Below are positions 35,782 to 44,769 of a stretch of DNA of 64,000 bases, one piece after another (position 1 is the stretch's first letter; each line of letters starts with the position of its first letter). The notes under the pieces were generated by a model. The model was given only the letters and a program-made list of their open reading frames with translations, did not search any database and was not told the DNA's origin. Location of the stretch: assembly GCA_017396945.1 (NCBI GenBank), contig JAFQKI010000010.1:54135-118134 (forward strand), read 5' to 3'. The DNA is from Muribaculaceae bacterium. GTDB lineage: Bacteria > Bacteroidota > Bacteroidia > Bacteroidales > Muribaculaceae. The position numbers and the translations under genes were made by a program.

Positions 35782-36800
35782 GATTTCTGTCTCTTATTTT
35801 TTTCAGCCAAATAGGCTTTAACTGTTTCTTTTATGCCTCGTTCAAGCGGGAATTGCGGGTTGAAACCAAAATCGTGTTTGGCGTCGCTCACGTCACATGA
35901 CCAGTTGCGTTGTTTCATGATTTTGAACTTGTCGCGGTTGAGGGTGCTTGGGCGCATCTTTGCTACACCCCATTTTTCTGCAAATAATGAGGCGATATAG
36001 ACAATCCACATGGGGAGTTTCATAGGGATAACCCATTTCACGCCAAGCTCATGCGCCACGATTGAGCGAAATTCCTTTTGGGTATATGCCCGATCTTCTG
36101 AGATGATGTATTTTTTCTTGACAACACCGGCTTCGATGGCGTCAAACATTGCGTTAACAAGGTCTTCGACATAGATAAATGTGAGCAGTTGGCGCCGGAA
36201 GCCCACTCCGAAGTCCCAATGTGAGTCAATGCTCTTTATCATCATCAGGTAGTCTTTCTCGTGGGGACCATAAACACCTGTCGGGCGGAATATGATATAA
36301 GGGAATTCCTCGATACTCTCCAAATAGGTCTCAGCCTTTATTTTAGACACGCCATAGCGAGTGTTGGGCTGAGGTATTGACTTGGAGGTGATGGGGGTGT
36401 AGTTCTCTTCATCGACGGGACCGAGTGCGCTGAGACTGCTCATGAACAAGAAACGAGCGGGTACCATGTCGAGCGCGCGCAGAGATTCTACAAACGTGCG
36501 TAGGTATTGATAGTTTATGCGATTAAATTCCAAGAAATTCACACACTTTGTGGCTCCGAGGTTATAAATCACATAGTCCCACTTTTCGCCTTGGGGCAGG
36601 GTAGATGAGAGTGTTTGCGACAGAGTCTCGGCATTGTCATAATCAAGCACTATAAAATTCAATCGCTCGTCACTCAAGTATCGGCGAGAGGTCGATTTTC
36701 TCACTGCTACCCATGTCTCATAACCTTTCTCAAGACTGCGAGAAGCTATAAATCCGCCGATAAAACCACCGGCTCCTACTATTAAAACTCTTTTTGCCAT
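35778..36800 (-). CDS. NAD-dependent epimerase/dehydratase (extended SDR)
   Basis: 340 residues. The Rossmann motif VGAGGFIGGFIA (about 8-19) binds NAD(P), the YGVSKIK (about 148-154) supplies the catalytic Tyr and Lys, and FRPTGVYGPHEKDYL (about 169-183) is the usual RPxxVYGP block of nucleotide-sugar epimerases and of related 3-beta-hydroxysteroid or dihydroflavonol reductases. The substrate is not evident; no sugar genes flank it. A Bacteroidota -7-like TAAATTTG occurs at 36866-36859. It is translationally coupled to a small membrane protein. Confidence 0.88.
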   Translation of the reverse strand: MAKRVLIVGAGGFIGGFIASRSLEKGYETWVAVRKSTSRRYLSDERLNFIVLDYDNAETLSQTLSSTLPQGEKWDYVIYNLGATKCVNFLEFNRINYQYLRTFVESLRALDMVPARFLFMSSLSALGPVDEENYTPITSKSIPQPNTRYGVSKIKAETYLESIEEFPYIIFRPTGVYGPHEKDYLMMIKSIDSHWDFGVGFRRQLLTFIYVEDLVNAMFDAIEAGVVKKKYIISEDRAYTQKEFRSIVAHELGVKWVIPMKLPMWIVYIASLFAEKWGVAKMRPSTLNRDKFKIMKQRNWSCDVSDAKHDFGFNPQFPLERGIKETVKAYLAEKNKRQKS

Positions 36801-36967
36801 AACTATGTTTCTATGGGTTGACGCCCGGCGGGTGTCACGTTTTTTGGGGTTTGAGTTACAAATTTACAAAATAATTACTGATTTAGCTAATTCATAGTGC
36901 GTAATCTTTAATTGATGAGGAGTAGGGGATGTTTTAGTGGGGTTTAGTGTGTAAATGTCGGGAATAC

Positions 36968-36998
36968 AAAAACCGCCGAGAGGGTGAGTCCCGGCGGT
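36968..36998 (-). terminator. Terminator after M56 gene
   Basis: Arms ACCGCCG (36972-36978) and CGGCGGT (36992-36998); read on the minus strand the hairpin runs into a T-run. It ends the blaI-M56 transcript. Confidence 0.8.
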
Positions 36999-37042
36999 AG
37001 CTGTTTCTGTTTTTAATCAATTGTTGTAATCAGAATAACTGA

Positions 37043-38617
37043 TTATTTTTTCAGTGTTATTATGACGGTGTTATTTCCGTTGCTTTTATCTACGCTCATC
37101 GAATTGATGAGGTTGGGGGAGATGGCGCGGGCTTGCTCGGCTGAGACTACCTCGCCATTGACGATATACGTGATTTCGGTTTCCTCCGGTTTTTGGGTAT
37201 TCACGACAACACTTATTTTGCCGTCTTCCACAATGACGATAGAGCGCTCTTTTGCCTCATCGCTGAGGGCTACCCACTGCATGGCGGTGGCGGGTTGACG
37301 GTCTATAATGTATGTCGCGTCTTCGAGAGAACCCTGATATGCCTTGTAGCTATAGGCTGTGGTGGTGCTTGTGTGGGTCGTGCCGGTTGTTGAGCTTGAG
37401 GATGAGGAGCTTGACGCGGAGTTGCCACGAGTGCCGGTTGTGACATGCACGGTCGTCACATTGTCATTGCGGTTAACGTTCATTGATGTGATTGTGGAGG
37501 GGTCGGTTGCGTCAAGCTGTTCTTTTGTCACCTCATTTCCGTTGATGTAATAGGTTGTCACGCCGGTGGTCGCAGTATTTGTCGAGATGCTGTCGCCCAC
37601 AATAGTGATTGTAGTGCTGTCGATTGAGATTTTTTGATTATCTTTGCTCTCAGATTGAGGTGTTGCGGCACTTAGTTCCGAGGCAGAGATTTCGGTTAAC
37701 ACTGCGGCGATAGCCGATTGATTGAGGATTAACACTGCAACCGCGAGAGCGGGAGCCAAAGCAAGGGCGCGTAATCGACTGCGCTTGCTTGATTGAGATG
37801 ATAACATCATAGTGATACGTTTTTTAAGTTTACTGTGATTCAGGCTGTTGGCAAAGGACGGGAATCTCGCGCCGACAGCCTTTTTTATTAATAAAAGTTG
37901 ATATTCTTTGGCATTGATACCTGAGTTTAACACAGCCATGTCGGCTTGATACTCATGCACGGTTTTCAATTCCTCTTTCAGAAGCCACGCGGCGGGGTTG
38001 AACCAATTGAAAATGGTCATGGCTTCGGTGAGCAACATGTCGATCCAGTGGCGACACTCAAGGTGGCGGGTCTCATGGTTGATAATCATCTCGCCGGCGG
38101 AGTCAAAGTCGCTTTGACTCATGACGATGTATCTCAGCCAGCTGAAAGGCACCACGCGTTGATTGTCGATGATGACGAGGGTATAGTTGCCACATTTATG
38201 TTTCTTGCCACTGTTTATCGTTCTTAATAGTTTAATCCATAAGACACATGAGCGCAACAGTAGTAACGACAACCCGACGAGATAGATTATAACGATTACT
38301 TTTGCCCACATCGGGGTGGTGGCAATCTGTTGTGTCGGGGCGACGGCTGAGGGGGTTTGATACTCGCCGAGTGTCATTAGTTGGTCGAGCGTTAACGCTT
38401 GGGTAGGATCACAGAAACCAACGTCGGCGGTGTCGTGTGATGATATAAGGCTCATAATCGGGAAAAAAGCCAATGAGATGCCATAAATGGCGAGGATTAT
38501 GGCACGATTGAACGCAAACATTTTCTCTGACGCCAAGACCCATTTATAAATCAGATACATTGCCATGAGCAAAAGGGCAACGTTGAGCGAATATGCCACG
38601 ATGTGTCCCATGATCAA
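37043..38617 (-). CDS. M56 (BlaR1/MecR1-type) membrane metallopeptidase
   Basis: 524 residues. The N-terminal half has about four membrane helices with the zinc site HETRH (181-185) and a following VHEYQAD (about 220-226), as in BlaR1/MecR1. After a fifth hydrophobic segment (about 285-310) comes an extracytoplasmic tail with a Ser/Thr-rich stretch (about 395-420) and two related blocks, INGNEVTKEQLD..ITSMNV and VNGEVVSAEQAR..INSMSV. There is no penicillin-binding sensor domain, so the signal is not a beta-lactam by this route. The membrane protease would cut the partner BlaI repressor. The start overlaps blaI by 4 bases. Confidence 0.92.
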   Translation of the reverse strand: MIMGHIVAYSLNVALLLMAMYLIYKWVLASEKMFAFNRAIILAIYGISLAFFPIMSLISSHDTADVGFCDPTQALTLDQLMTLGEYQTPSAVAPTQQIATTPMWAKVIVIIYLVGLSLLLLRSCVLWIKLLRTINSGKKHKCGNYTLVIIDNQRVVPFSWLRYIVMSQSDFDSAGEMIINHETRHLECRHWIDMLLTEAMTIFNWFNPAAWLLKEELKTVHEYQADMAVLNSGINAKEYQLLLIKKAVGARFPSFANSLNHSKLKKRITMMLSSQSSKRSRLRALALAPALAVAVLILNQSAIAAVLTEISASELSAATPQSESKDNQKISIDSTTITIVGDSISTNTATTGVTTYYINGNEVTKEQLDATDPSTITSMNVNRNDNVTTVHVTTGTRGNSASSSSSSSSTTGTTHTSTTTAYSYKAYQGSLEDATYIIDRQPATAMQWVALSDEAKERSIVIVEDGKISVVVNTQKPEETEITYIVNGEVVSAEQARAISPNLINSMSVDKSNGNNTVIITLKK

Positions 38618-39000
38618 TCTTTTTTATTGCGTTTCTCCACAAGGTCGATTAATTCACGCAACTCGTCAACCGATAGTTTCTCCTCCTCAACGAGTGCCGA
38701 GACGGCGCCAAAGTAGGAGTTGTTGAAGTAGCTCTTTATAAACGAGCCGAGCGAGCGGCTGCGGAATTTTTCCATCTTCTCAACGGCATAGTATTGGTAG
38801 GTGTTGCCCATGGCTTTGTGGGCGAGGTATCCTTTGGCTTCGAGGTTGCGCACAAAGGTTGATATGGTGTTGAAGTGGGGGCGCGGCTCAGGATACATGT
38901 CAACAATCTGTTTCACATATAGGGGGCCGTGTTGCCAAAACAACAGCATCAATTCCTCCTCCTTGTCGGTTAATTCGGCTAATTTTTTAGACTTCTTCAT
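38614..39000 (-). CDS. BlaI/MecI/CopY-family repressor
   Basis: 128 residues. The N-terminal winged helix (LTDKEEELMLLFWQHGPLYV, about 9-28, then TISTFVRNLEAKGYLAHKAM) and the C-terminal dimerisation helices match BlaI. Such repressors bind palindromes at their own promoter and are inactivated when the M56 protease signals. Three palindromes of the type AACTAA..TTAGTT flank and overlap its promoter. It is followed by the M56 gene in an ATGA overlap. Other targets are not visible in the window. Confidence 0.94.
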   Translation of the reverse strand: MKKSKKLAELTDKEEELMLLFWQHGPLYVKQIVDMYPEPRPHFNTISTFVRNLEAKGYLAHKAMGNTYQYYAVEKMEKFRSRSLGSFIKSYFNNSYFGAVSALVEEEKLSVDELRELIDLVEKRNKKD

Positions 39001-39001
39001 A

Positions 39002-39076
39002 AACTAATTTTTTAGTTACAAGGCAAAGGTATAACTAAATTTTTAGTTCGCAAAATCTTTAACTATTTTTTTAGTT
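39002..39076 (-). promoter_or_regulatory. Promoter of blaI-M56 with three operator palindromes
   Basis: The promoter reads TTTG-N19-TACCTTTG on the minus strand (39054-39024). Three palindromic sites lie at 39002-39017, 39033-39048 and 39061-39076. The middle one, AACTAAA-TT-TTTAGTT, fills the spacer between the two promoter elements; the first touches the start codon and the third lies just upstream of -33. This is a textbook layout for self-repression. Confidence 0.75.
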
Positions 39077-39102
39077 TGAGACATAGACAAATATAATAGC
39101 AA

Positions 39103-39197
39103 GAGAACCGTCATCGCGACGGCTCTCGGTGCTTTATACTAACCTAAATTTATACCATTTTAATTATGAAATTGTCTCTGTTTCTGATACAAAATTA
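39103..39197 (-). ncRNA. Short RNA gene, family copy 3
   Basis: On the minus strand: -7 element TAATTTTG (39197-39190), start region ATCAGAAACAGAGAC, core GGTATAAATTTAGGTTAG, and a 10-bp hairpin (39127-39103) with loop GCGAT containing a G-U pair that exists only in this direction. The T-run is poor, so termination may be inefficient. It closely matches copy 1 at 24.2 kb without its 80-base insert. It lies upstream of the blaI promoter and points toward it. Confidence 0.55.
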
Positions 39198-39360
39198 GTG
39201 TGCGAGATGTCCCGATTGCAAATTTTTTGAGACATATATGATGAGTCATATAGGGTTTTGTGACGAAACTGTGGGGTTTAGAGGTTGAGTATTAAAGTTT
39301 CATATGTGATAGAATTGTCGTAAATTTGTTGCTAAATAAAGTAAGCAAAATAGTAAAATT

Positions 39361-40278
39361 GTGGCAAAGCGAAATCTGTTTCAACGACCGGTGTGGGTGG
39401 TAGTGTTTGCGCTCACGGCGGCGATGGCGTGGGGGTGGGCTTATCCCCTGATTAAGCTCGGTTTCGGGGCATTTGGCATTACTCAGGCTATGACCGGGAG
39501 CAAGATGTTGTTTGCGGGAGTGCGGTTTGCCCTTTCGGGGTTGATTATTCTTGCTCTCGGGGGAGTGTCGGGCAAGAGTTTCAAGGTGAAAAGCCGTTGG
39601 GGTTGGCCCTATCTGATAACCTTTGCGCTACTCAACACGACGCTGCATTACGCGTTCTTCTATATCGGTTTGTCACATAGCGCGGGCGCTCGAGCCGCTA
39701 TCCTCAACTCTCTTGGTACGTTTGTGTTGGTGTTGTTGGCATGTGTATTTTTCAAAAGCGACATCCTTTCGTCGCGCAAGGTGCTTGGTTGCGTCATCGG
39801 CTTTGCCGGCATTCTCGCTCTCAATATAGGTGAGGGGGATAGTAGTGGCAGATTATCGCTCATGGGCGACGGCATGATTATCCTCAACGCCCTCTGCTCG
39901 GCGGTGGCGGGGCTGATGACGCGTGGTGTGAGCCGACGAGTAGATATATTTGTAGGCACAGGTTATAGCCTTGCGATAGGGGGTGTGTTGCTCATTCTCC
40001 CCGGATTGTATCTGGGTGGCTCGTTGCCGCATGTCACTTCACAAGGATTGACCATATTGGCGTTGCTGATAGCTATCTCGACACTCGGTTTTGCCCTCTA
40101 CAACAAGTTGTTGAGTTGCAACCCGGTGGGCAAAGTGGCGATATTCAACTCACTCATCCCCATTGTGGGCGCACTCTCATCGTGCCTGTGCCTTGGCGAA
40201 CCGTTTTATTGGAAATATCTCCTCGCCGCCTTGCTCGCTACCGCCGGCATCTATCTTATCAACCGTGGAAAGCGGTAA
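39361..40278 (+). CDS. EamA-family (DMT) transporter
   Basis: 305 residues, ten membrane helices in two EamA repeats, starting at a GTG. The opening VWVVVFALTAAMAWGWAYPLIKLG (about 12-35) and the second-half GLMTRGVSRRVD to LLATAGIYLINRGKR are family-typical. These inner-membrane proteins export or import small metabolites such as amino acids or purines; the substrate is not readable. A TAAATTTG at 39321-39328 is the probable -7 element. It faces the MFS gene across a terminator. Confidence 0.9.
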   Translation: MAKRNLFQRPVWVVVFALTAAMAWGWAYPLIKLGFGAFGITQAMTGSKMLFAGVRFALSGLIILALGGVSGKSFKVKSRWGWPYLITFALLNTTLHYAFFYIGLSHSAGARAAILNSLGTFVLVLLACVFFKSDILSSRKVLGCVIGFAGILALNIGEGDSSGRLSLMGDGMIILNALCSAVAGLMTRGVSRRVDIFVGTGYSLAIGGVLLILPGLYLGGSLPHVTSQGLTILALLIAISTLGFALYNKLLSCNPVGKVAIFNSLIPIVGALSSCLCLGEPFYWKYLLAALLATAGIYLINRGKR

Positions 40279-40362
40279 CACCCTATTTCGGTTTTAAAAA
40301 CAGTGATAAGTCTAATTGCTTTTATTGCTTTCCACACCTGATAGCGCATTTCGGCATAAAGG

Positions 40363-40400
40363 AAATTGCCTCTGTCATTGACTTGGTAGAGGCAATTTTT
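40363..40400. terminator. Terminator between EamA and MFS genes
   Basis: Arms AAATTGCCTCT (40363-40373) and AGAGGCAATTT (40388-40398) pair perfectly, with T or A on the outer sides, serving both convergent genes. Confidence 0.8.
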
Positions 40401-40413
40401 GTAAAATTATTTT

Positions 40414-42024
40414 TTAAAAATTATGTTTGTTAAATCTGAGTTGACGCTTTAGGTTGTTGCGCATAAATTTGTGAATAGTTTGATATGTTGGCTCAATCAG
40501 TCTTATAGGTCTGATACTGCTGTATCGCATCATCAGAAAAATTAAGCAAAAAATAGAAATGAACAGTAGCCATCCATATATTTCTTTCATTGATTCGAGT
40601 AATGATTGAATATGTATCATACCATATATTTCATCGATAGGAGTATGAGAGGCTGATAATGTTACGCTATCGATGTTTTCACTCAATATCATGGTGTTGC
40701 GAGCCATAATGACTTGTAGCCCCCGTCCTATAATTGCACAACCGATAGGCCCTGCCAATGCTGCGCTAAACATGTTTTGGAAAGATAAGCCATGCAAGAA
40801 TGTGTATGGGAATGGTAGGCGTGCGTTAGCCGTTAGCATGAGTATGGCAACAATAACATATCCTGCCGAACGTGCAATAATGGGCAGGTATAACAATTCT
40901 TTTGACATGTTATAATCTATAAAGAAATAGAAATAAGCCAAGTAGAATGAGAAACATGAAAATCCGATTACCAACATTCGCTGATATCTCCATTTGCATC
41001 GGGCAAATGTTTGCCAAGTAAATACGATGCCAATTACTATACCAATAATAGAAACCCAATTTAGTGTAGAGATATTTAATTGATCATATTTCAACACCCC
41101 TTCCATCAGAGCGTGTTCAAAGATGTGGGACGGAGCTAATAGCAGGTCCATAATTAAAATAATAGCTACGCAGGTTCTCACAATTGGTATTTTAAAAATG
41201 ACGAGTGAGATATATGGATGTCGCAGCACCGTAGTGCGCCACAGATTAAGACTAAGAGACACTAAGCACAGTATTGAAGCAAATATAATCTGTTCTGATT
41301 GCCACCAATCATAATACTCGCCATAAATACATATAAACAAGATTGACATTGCAGTTGTTCCCCATAGTAGCATTCCGATCCAATCGATACCATAAAGTGG
41401 CAGACGAGGCATTATTGACATCCCTTTGTAGCACACAATGACGATTAAATATATTGTCAACAGCGTGCCAATGATAAACCAATACATATAATGCCAAGAA
41501 GCCCACACTGAAAATGATAAAGCTGCGATGCCAGTGAGTTGGATTGTGCCATTAACCATTAAGTAGATATAACAGAACCATATTGACATGTCGCGTTTGG
41601 GAGTAATCCATAGTTGTATGGTGGAGTTACATTCATATATAGCCCACATTCTAAAGAAACCCGAAACAAGACTTACCCCAACCAATATGGGGACACTGCC
41701 GGTGTGCATACATATTAGGTTAGCGACGATTAATACCAAAATACATGACCCAAGGGCTGTTTTGGGTCTGACCGCCCATTTCGTCCGAAACATAATGGCA
41801 AAGTATAATGCCATTCCCACCAAAGATGCATATCCTGCCATCATAATGTCTTCTTGCAATAATTGAGTTGAACCCACCATTTCACTGACAGCGGCGAGAT
41901 ATACGCCTCCGGTACAATTGAAGACAATAATGAAGATAATTAACAACCATGGTTTCAATCGTTCGGGAATAAACCGTATCTGTGGGATTGAAAATGGTTT
42001 ATTTGGATTGTGATTATGACTCAT
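40414..42024 (-). CDS. MFS efflux transporter, 14-helix DHA2-like
   Basis: 536 residues with about 14 hydrophobic segments, as in EmrB/QacA-type drug:H+ antiporters. The N-terminal first helix (about 25-45) and the repeated short loops fit; the central part lacks soluble domains. Its start overlaps the stop of the HlyD-like gene by one base (TAATG). With the upstream HlyD and TolC genes it forms a three-part pump spanning both membranes. The typical DHA2 motif C is not obvious to me, so the subgroup is tentative. Probable substrates are hydrophobic toxins or bile-like compounds, by analogy only. Confidence 0.85.
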   Translation of the reverse strand: MSHNHNPNKPFSIPQIRFIPERLKPWLLIIFIIVFNCTGGVYLAAVSEMVGSTQLLQEDIMMAGYASLVGMALYFAIMFRTKWAVRPKTALGSCILVLIVANLICMHTGSVPILVGVSLVSGFFRMWAIYECNSTIQLWITPKRDMSIWFCYIYLMVNGTIQLTGIAALSFSVWASWHYMYWFIIGTLLTIYLIVIVCYKGMSIMPRLPLYGIDWIGMLLWGTTAMSILFICIYGEYYDWWQSEQIIFASILCLVSLSLNLWRTTVLRHPYISLVIFKIPIVRTCVAIILIMDLLLAPSHIFEHALMEGVLKYDQLNISTLNWVSIIGIVIGIVFTWQTFARCKWRYQRMLVIGFSCFSFYLAYFYFFIDYNMSKELLYLPIIARSAGYVIVAILMLTANARLPFPYTFLHGLSFQNMFSAALAGPIGCAIIGRGLQVIMARNTMILSENIDSVTLSASHTPIDEIYGMIHIQSLLESMKEIYGWLLFISIFCLIFLMMRYSSIRPIRLIEPTYQTIHKFMRNNLKRQLRFNKHNF

Positions 42025-43058
42025 TAATACAATACTTTACATTCTACGTTCATGCCGGCGCTCACTCGTTCCATCGCTTTAGCGTCATTATCATTGGTAA
42101 AATCAATACGAATGGGTATGCGTTGCTCAACTTTTATAAAGTTTCCCGAAGAATTGTCTTGCTGCATAAGTGAAAATGTTGAACCGGTAGCATGTGAAAT
42201 TGATTTAACTATGCCTTTGAATGTATAGTCGGGGATGGCGTCAATTTCAATCTCAACCTCTTGTCCGATGCCTATGTTGGCTGTTTGAGTTTCTTTGTAA
42301 TTTGCGACAATCCATTTGTCTTTGGCATCAACGATGTCAACCAATGTCTGCCCAGGTTGGATTAATTGTCCTTCTTGAATTTCTTTGCGACCGGTATAAC
42401 CATCGCAAGGAGCAAGGATAACGGTGTAGGATAGATTGAGTTGAGCTAAATCGACAGCGGCTTGAGCCAACGTAATACCGGCTTCGTTTTGACCTAAGCG
42501 AGTGTTTTGTTCACGACTGATTGACTGAATGCTTTCTTTTTTATTTTGAAGCATTTGGTGTCTAGCCTTTGCAGTTAAATATGCGGTGTGTGCATCGTCG
42601 TATTGTTGTTTGGTAACAGCATTCTGCTCATAAAGGATGCTAAATCGATTAAAATTCCGTTCGGCGTTTTCAAGCAAAATTCTTGCTTCTTCTATATTTG
42701 CTTCGGTAACCGAAAGATTTGTTCCTGTGGTTGATATGACATTGTGCATAGCGTTTTTGCCGGTTTTGGCGTTTTCGAGATTGGCAATTGCTTGAGCAAG
42801 CATATAGCGATATTCTGTATCTTCGAGAATGACAAGGGTATCCCCTTTTGTTACTTTGGTGTATTCGTCAAAACGCACCTCTTTGATAAACCCCTGTACA
42901 CGAGAATTTACCGGTATAACATGTTGTTTTACTTGTGCATTTTCAGTAAATTCCACGTTTCCCAAGTGGATAAACTTTTCACATACCCAGTAAATTGCCA
43001 AAACGAGTAGGATACAAGCAATGATATTGTAAATGAGTTTTTTTGTTCTTCTTTTCAT
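42024..43058 (-). CDS. HlyD/EmrA-family periplasmic adaptor
   Basis: 344 residues: one N-terminal membrane helix (about 9-27), a first lipoyl half ending VPVNSRVQGFIKEV region (about 49-62), a long alpha-helical hairpin (about 85-205) and the second half starting SYTVILAPCDGYTGRKEIQEG, where APxDGxV is the family hallmark, then a beta domain. It bridges the inner-membrane MFS pump and the outer-membrane TolC-like channel. It is the middle gene, 11 bases after tolC-like and overlapping the MFS gene. Confidence 0.92.
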   Translation of the reverse strand: MKRRTKKLIYNIIACILLVLAIYWVCEKFIHLGNVEFTENAQVKQHVIPVNSRVQGFIKEVRFDEYTKVTKGDTLVILEDTEYRYMLAQAIANLENAKTGKNAMHNVISTTGTNLSVTEANIEEARILLENAERNFNRFSILYEQNAVTKQQYDDAHTAYLTAKARHQMLQNKKESIQSISREQNTRLGQNEAGITLAQAAVDLAQLNLSYTVILAPCDGYTGRKEIQEGQLIQPGQTLVDIVDAKDKWIVANYKETQTANIGIGQEVEIEIDAIPDYTFKGIVKSISHATGSTFSLMQQDNSSGNFIKVEQRIPIRIDFTNDNDAKAMERVSAGMNVECKVLY

Positions 43059-43069
43059 GTGTTAAATTT

Positions 43070-44383
43070 TTAGAGATTACCTGAACTGTTTTTTAATTTA
43101 TAGTAGTTGAAAATGACGTTGATGCGAGCGTTAATCAGTTGAAGTTCGGCATCAAGCAGTTGATTTGACGCATCGAGCATGTCAGTTACAAGAGCTATTC
43201 CGTTGCGATAACGATTTTCGATGATGTTGTAGTTTTCGGTAGCAAGTTTTACGCTTTGCTCCAAAGTAACGATTTCGTCGTAGGCTTCCAGATATTTGGT
43301 GTAATCGGCTTGGATGTCGATATTGATTTGTTCTGTAACTTCGTCTTGTCGGTATCGATATAACTCGGTGTTTAATTGTGCGCGTTTGATGCTTTTATTT
43401 GTTTTATACAGTGATGATAGTTTGAAAGAAATGCCAATACCGACGTGCCAGTGGTTGAAATTTTTGTCGATTGTAGGAACTTCAATGGTTATCGGTCCGT
43501 CAAAATGATTTGCGGCAAAGAGTGTTATTATAGGGCGACGTTCGGCTCGTGCTAGTTGTTCATTACATTTTCCAATCTCCACAGCAATTGATGATTGGTT
43601 GATAGAGTGGGCATTGTTTAATGCATATTCTTGCCAATACTCCAAATTTTCAATAGGTAAAGATTGATTAAGTATTGTTGTGTCGGGTTGAATATATGTG
43701 TTAGTGGGTAAGCCAAGCATTGTCACTAAGTCATAGTTTAGAATTTCTATAGCGTTTTCAACACGTTTTTTAGCTAATTCCAAATTTTTGAGTTGTAATT
43801 TGAAGCGAGACACATCATTTTGAAGAGCGACGCCAGCATCTTTACGTGCTTGAGTGTTGTTAATGACAGTTTGCGCTAATTCAATGCTATGGTCGTAAAT
43901 GTTTAATGTGTTTTGGAGTTTGTATAGGTCGAGATAGAAGCCTATAAGCAAAAAACGCACTCGAGAGCGTGTTGCTTCGCGATTGGCAATAGCCATTTCT
44001 TTTCTCAGATTGGCCATTGCTACGCTATTGCTGATTGCTCCGCCACCATAAATTATTTGAGATGCTTTAATAGCGAAATTGTTTCCAAAGTGGGGCATAT
44101 TGACGTTTTGCCCATTGGTAAAATCTCGGTCAAGTAGATAGCCGTTACCGAGATAACTGGCCGATAGCGAGATATCAATGTCGGGTAGGTATTTATTTTT
44201 TGCGACATTAATAGCTTGTTGAGCTTCTATTACCGTGGAATTCTCAACTCTCAGTGTTTTGTTATTTTCATCGGCTAAGGCAAGGAGCTGTTCTATTGAT
44301 AAGACATAAGATTGTTGGGCATAGCTCTCCGTTGCACATATAGATAGGCATAGTAATGCTATAAGCAAATGAATTTTACTCAT
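43070..44383 (-). CDS. TolC-family outer-membrane efflux protein
   Basis: 437 residues with a signal peptide (about 1-22). Two outer-membrane efflux repeats are visible: helices rich in Ala, Asn and Gln (INVAKNKYLPDIDISLSASY near 53-72, and EYALNNAHSINQSSIAVEIG in the second half) and the beta-strand between them. The C-terminal VTDMLDASNQLLDAELQLIN block is a TolC hallmark. First gene of the TolC-HlyD-MFS operon. A perfect 12-bp palindrome lies about 55 bases upstream and may bind a regulator. Confidence 0.92.
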   Translation of the reverse strand: MSKIHLLIALLCLSICATESYAQQSYVLSIEQLLALADENNKTLRVENSTVIEAQQAINVAKNKYLPDIDISLSASYLGNGYLLDRDFTNGQNVNMPHFGNNFAIKASQIIYGGGAISNSVAMANLRKEMAIANREATRSRVRFLLIGFYLDLYKLQNTLNIYDHSIELAQTVINNTQARKDAGVALQNDVSRFKLQLKNLELAKKRVENAIEILNYDLVTMLGLPTNTYIQPDTTILNQSLPIENLEYWQEYALNNAHSINQSSIAVEIGKCNEQLARAERRPIITLFAANHFDGPITIEVPTIDKNFNHWHVGIGISFKLSSLYKTNKSIKRAQLNTELYRYRQDEVTEQINIDIQADYTKYLEAYDEIVTLEQSVKLATENYNIIENRYRNGIALVTDMLDASNQLLDAELQLINARINVIFNYYKLKNSSGNL

Positions 44384-44436
44384 ATAAATAAATTATTGGT
44401 GATTACAAATAGAAATAAAACATTAGCAACTGATTG

Positions 44437-44448
44437 GTAACCGGTTAC
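44437..44448. promoter_or_regulatory. Palindrome, candidate operator of efflux operon
   Basis: GTAACCGGTTAC is a perfect 12-bp palindrome 53 bases before the TolC-like start. Similar sites bind TetR or MarR repressors of pumps. No regulator gene is next to it. Confidence 0.4.
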
Positions 44449-44679
44449 TAAATAGGTATAGGTGATTGTAAATTAATTGCTTTTGAAACAGTAAAGCAAA
44501 GCAGATAAAAATAATGGTGTGCTAATTAGAATTAGATCGTCCCCATTTGTGGAAAGAATGAAGCTTATTGGTGCGAAATACTTTTCTGAAATAATAATTG
44601 TCTGATGTGATTTTTGTCATATAATGTGAGGGACTATATATCCCTTTCTGTTTGCAAAATTACTGATTTTTATAAAAAT

Positions 44680-44720
44680 AAGCAAATTCCACAAGCCGAT
44701 TATTGCTGTAGAATTTGCTT
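44680..44720 (-). terminator. Terminator of ior-paaK operon
   Basis: A 10-bp perfect stem (44680-44689 with 44711-44720) and a T-rich tail on the minus strand, 50 bases past the ACT gene stop at 44770. Confidence 0.7.
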
Positions 44721-44769
44721 ATAAGTATGTGATTGCCAGGTTAAAATGGTGATGGCTGATTTTATTAAT

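Larger units (their letters stand above)
44384..44769. other. Gap between TolC operon and ACT gene
   Basis: It holds a palindrome GTAACCGGTTAC (44437-44448) upstream of the TolC-like gene and a hairpin with arms AAGCAAATTC (44680-44689) and GAATTTGCTT (44711-44720). Read on the minus strand the hairpin is followed by TATTTTTAT and is the likely terminator of the upstream metabolic operon. No gene or clear -33/-7 promoter was found. Confidence 0.6.

Noticed and set aside
37381-37450. Serine-codon-rich repeat in the M56 gene
   Set aside because: A low-complexity linker within the protein, not a nucleotide repeat array or CRISPR.
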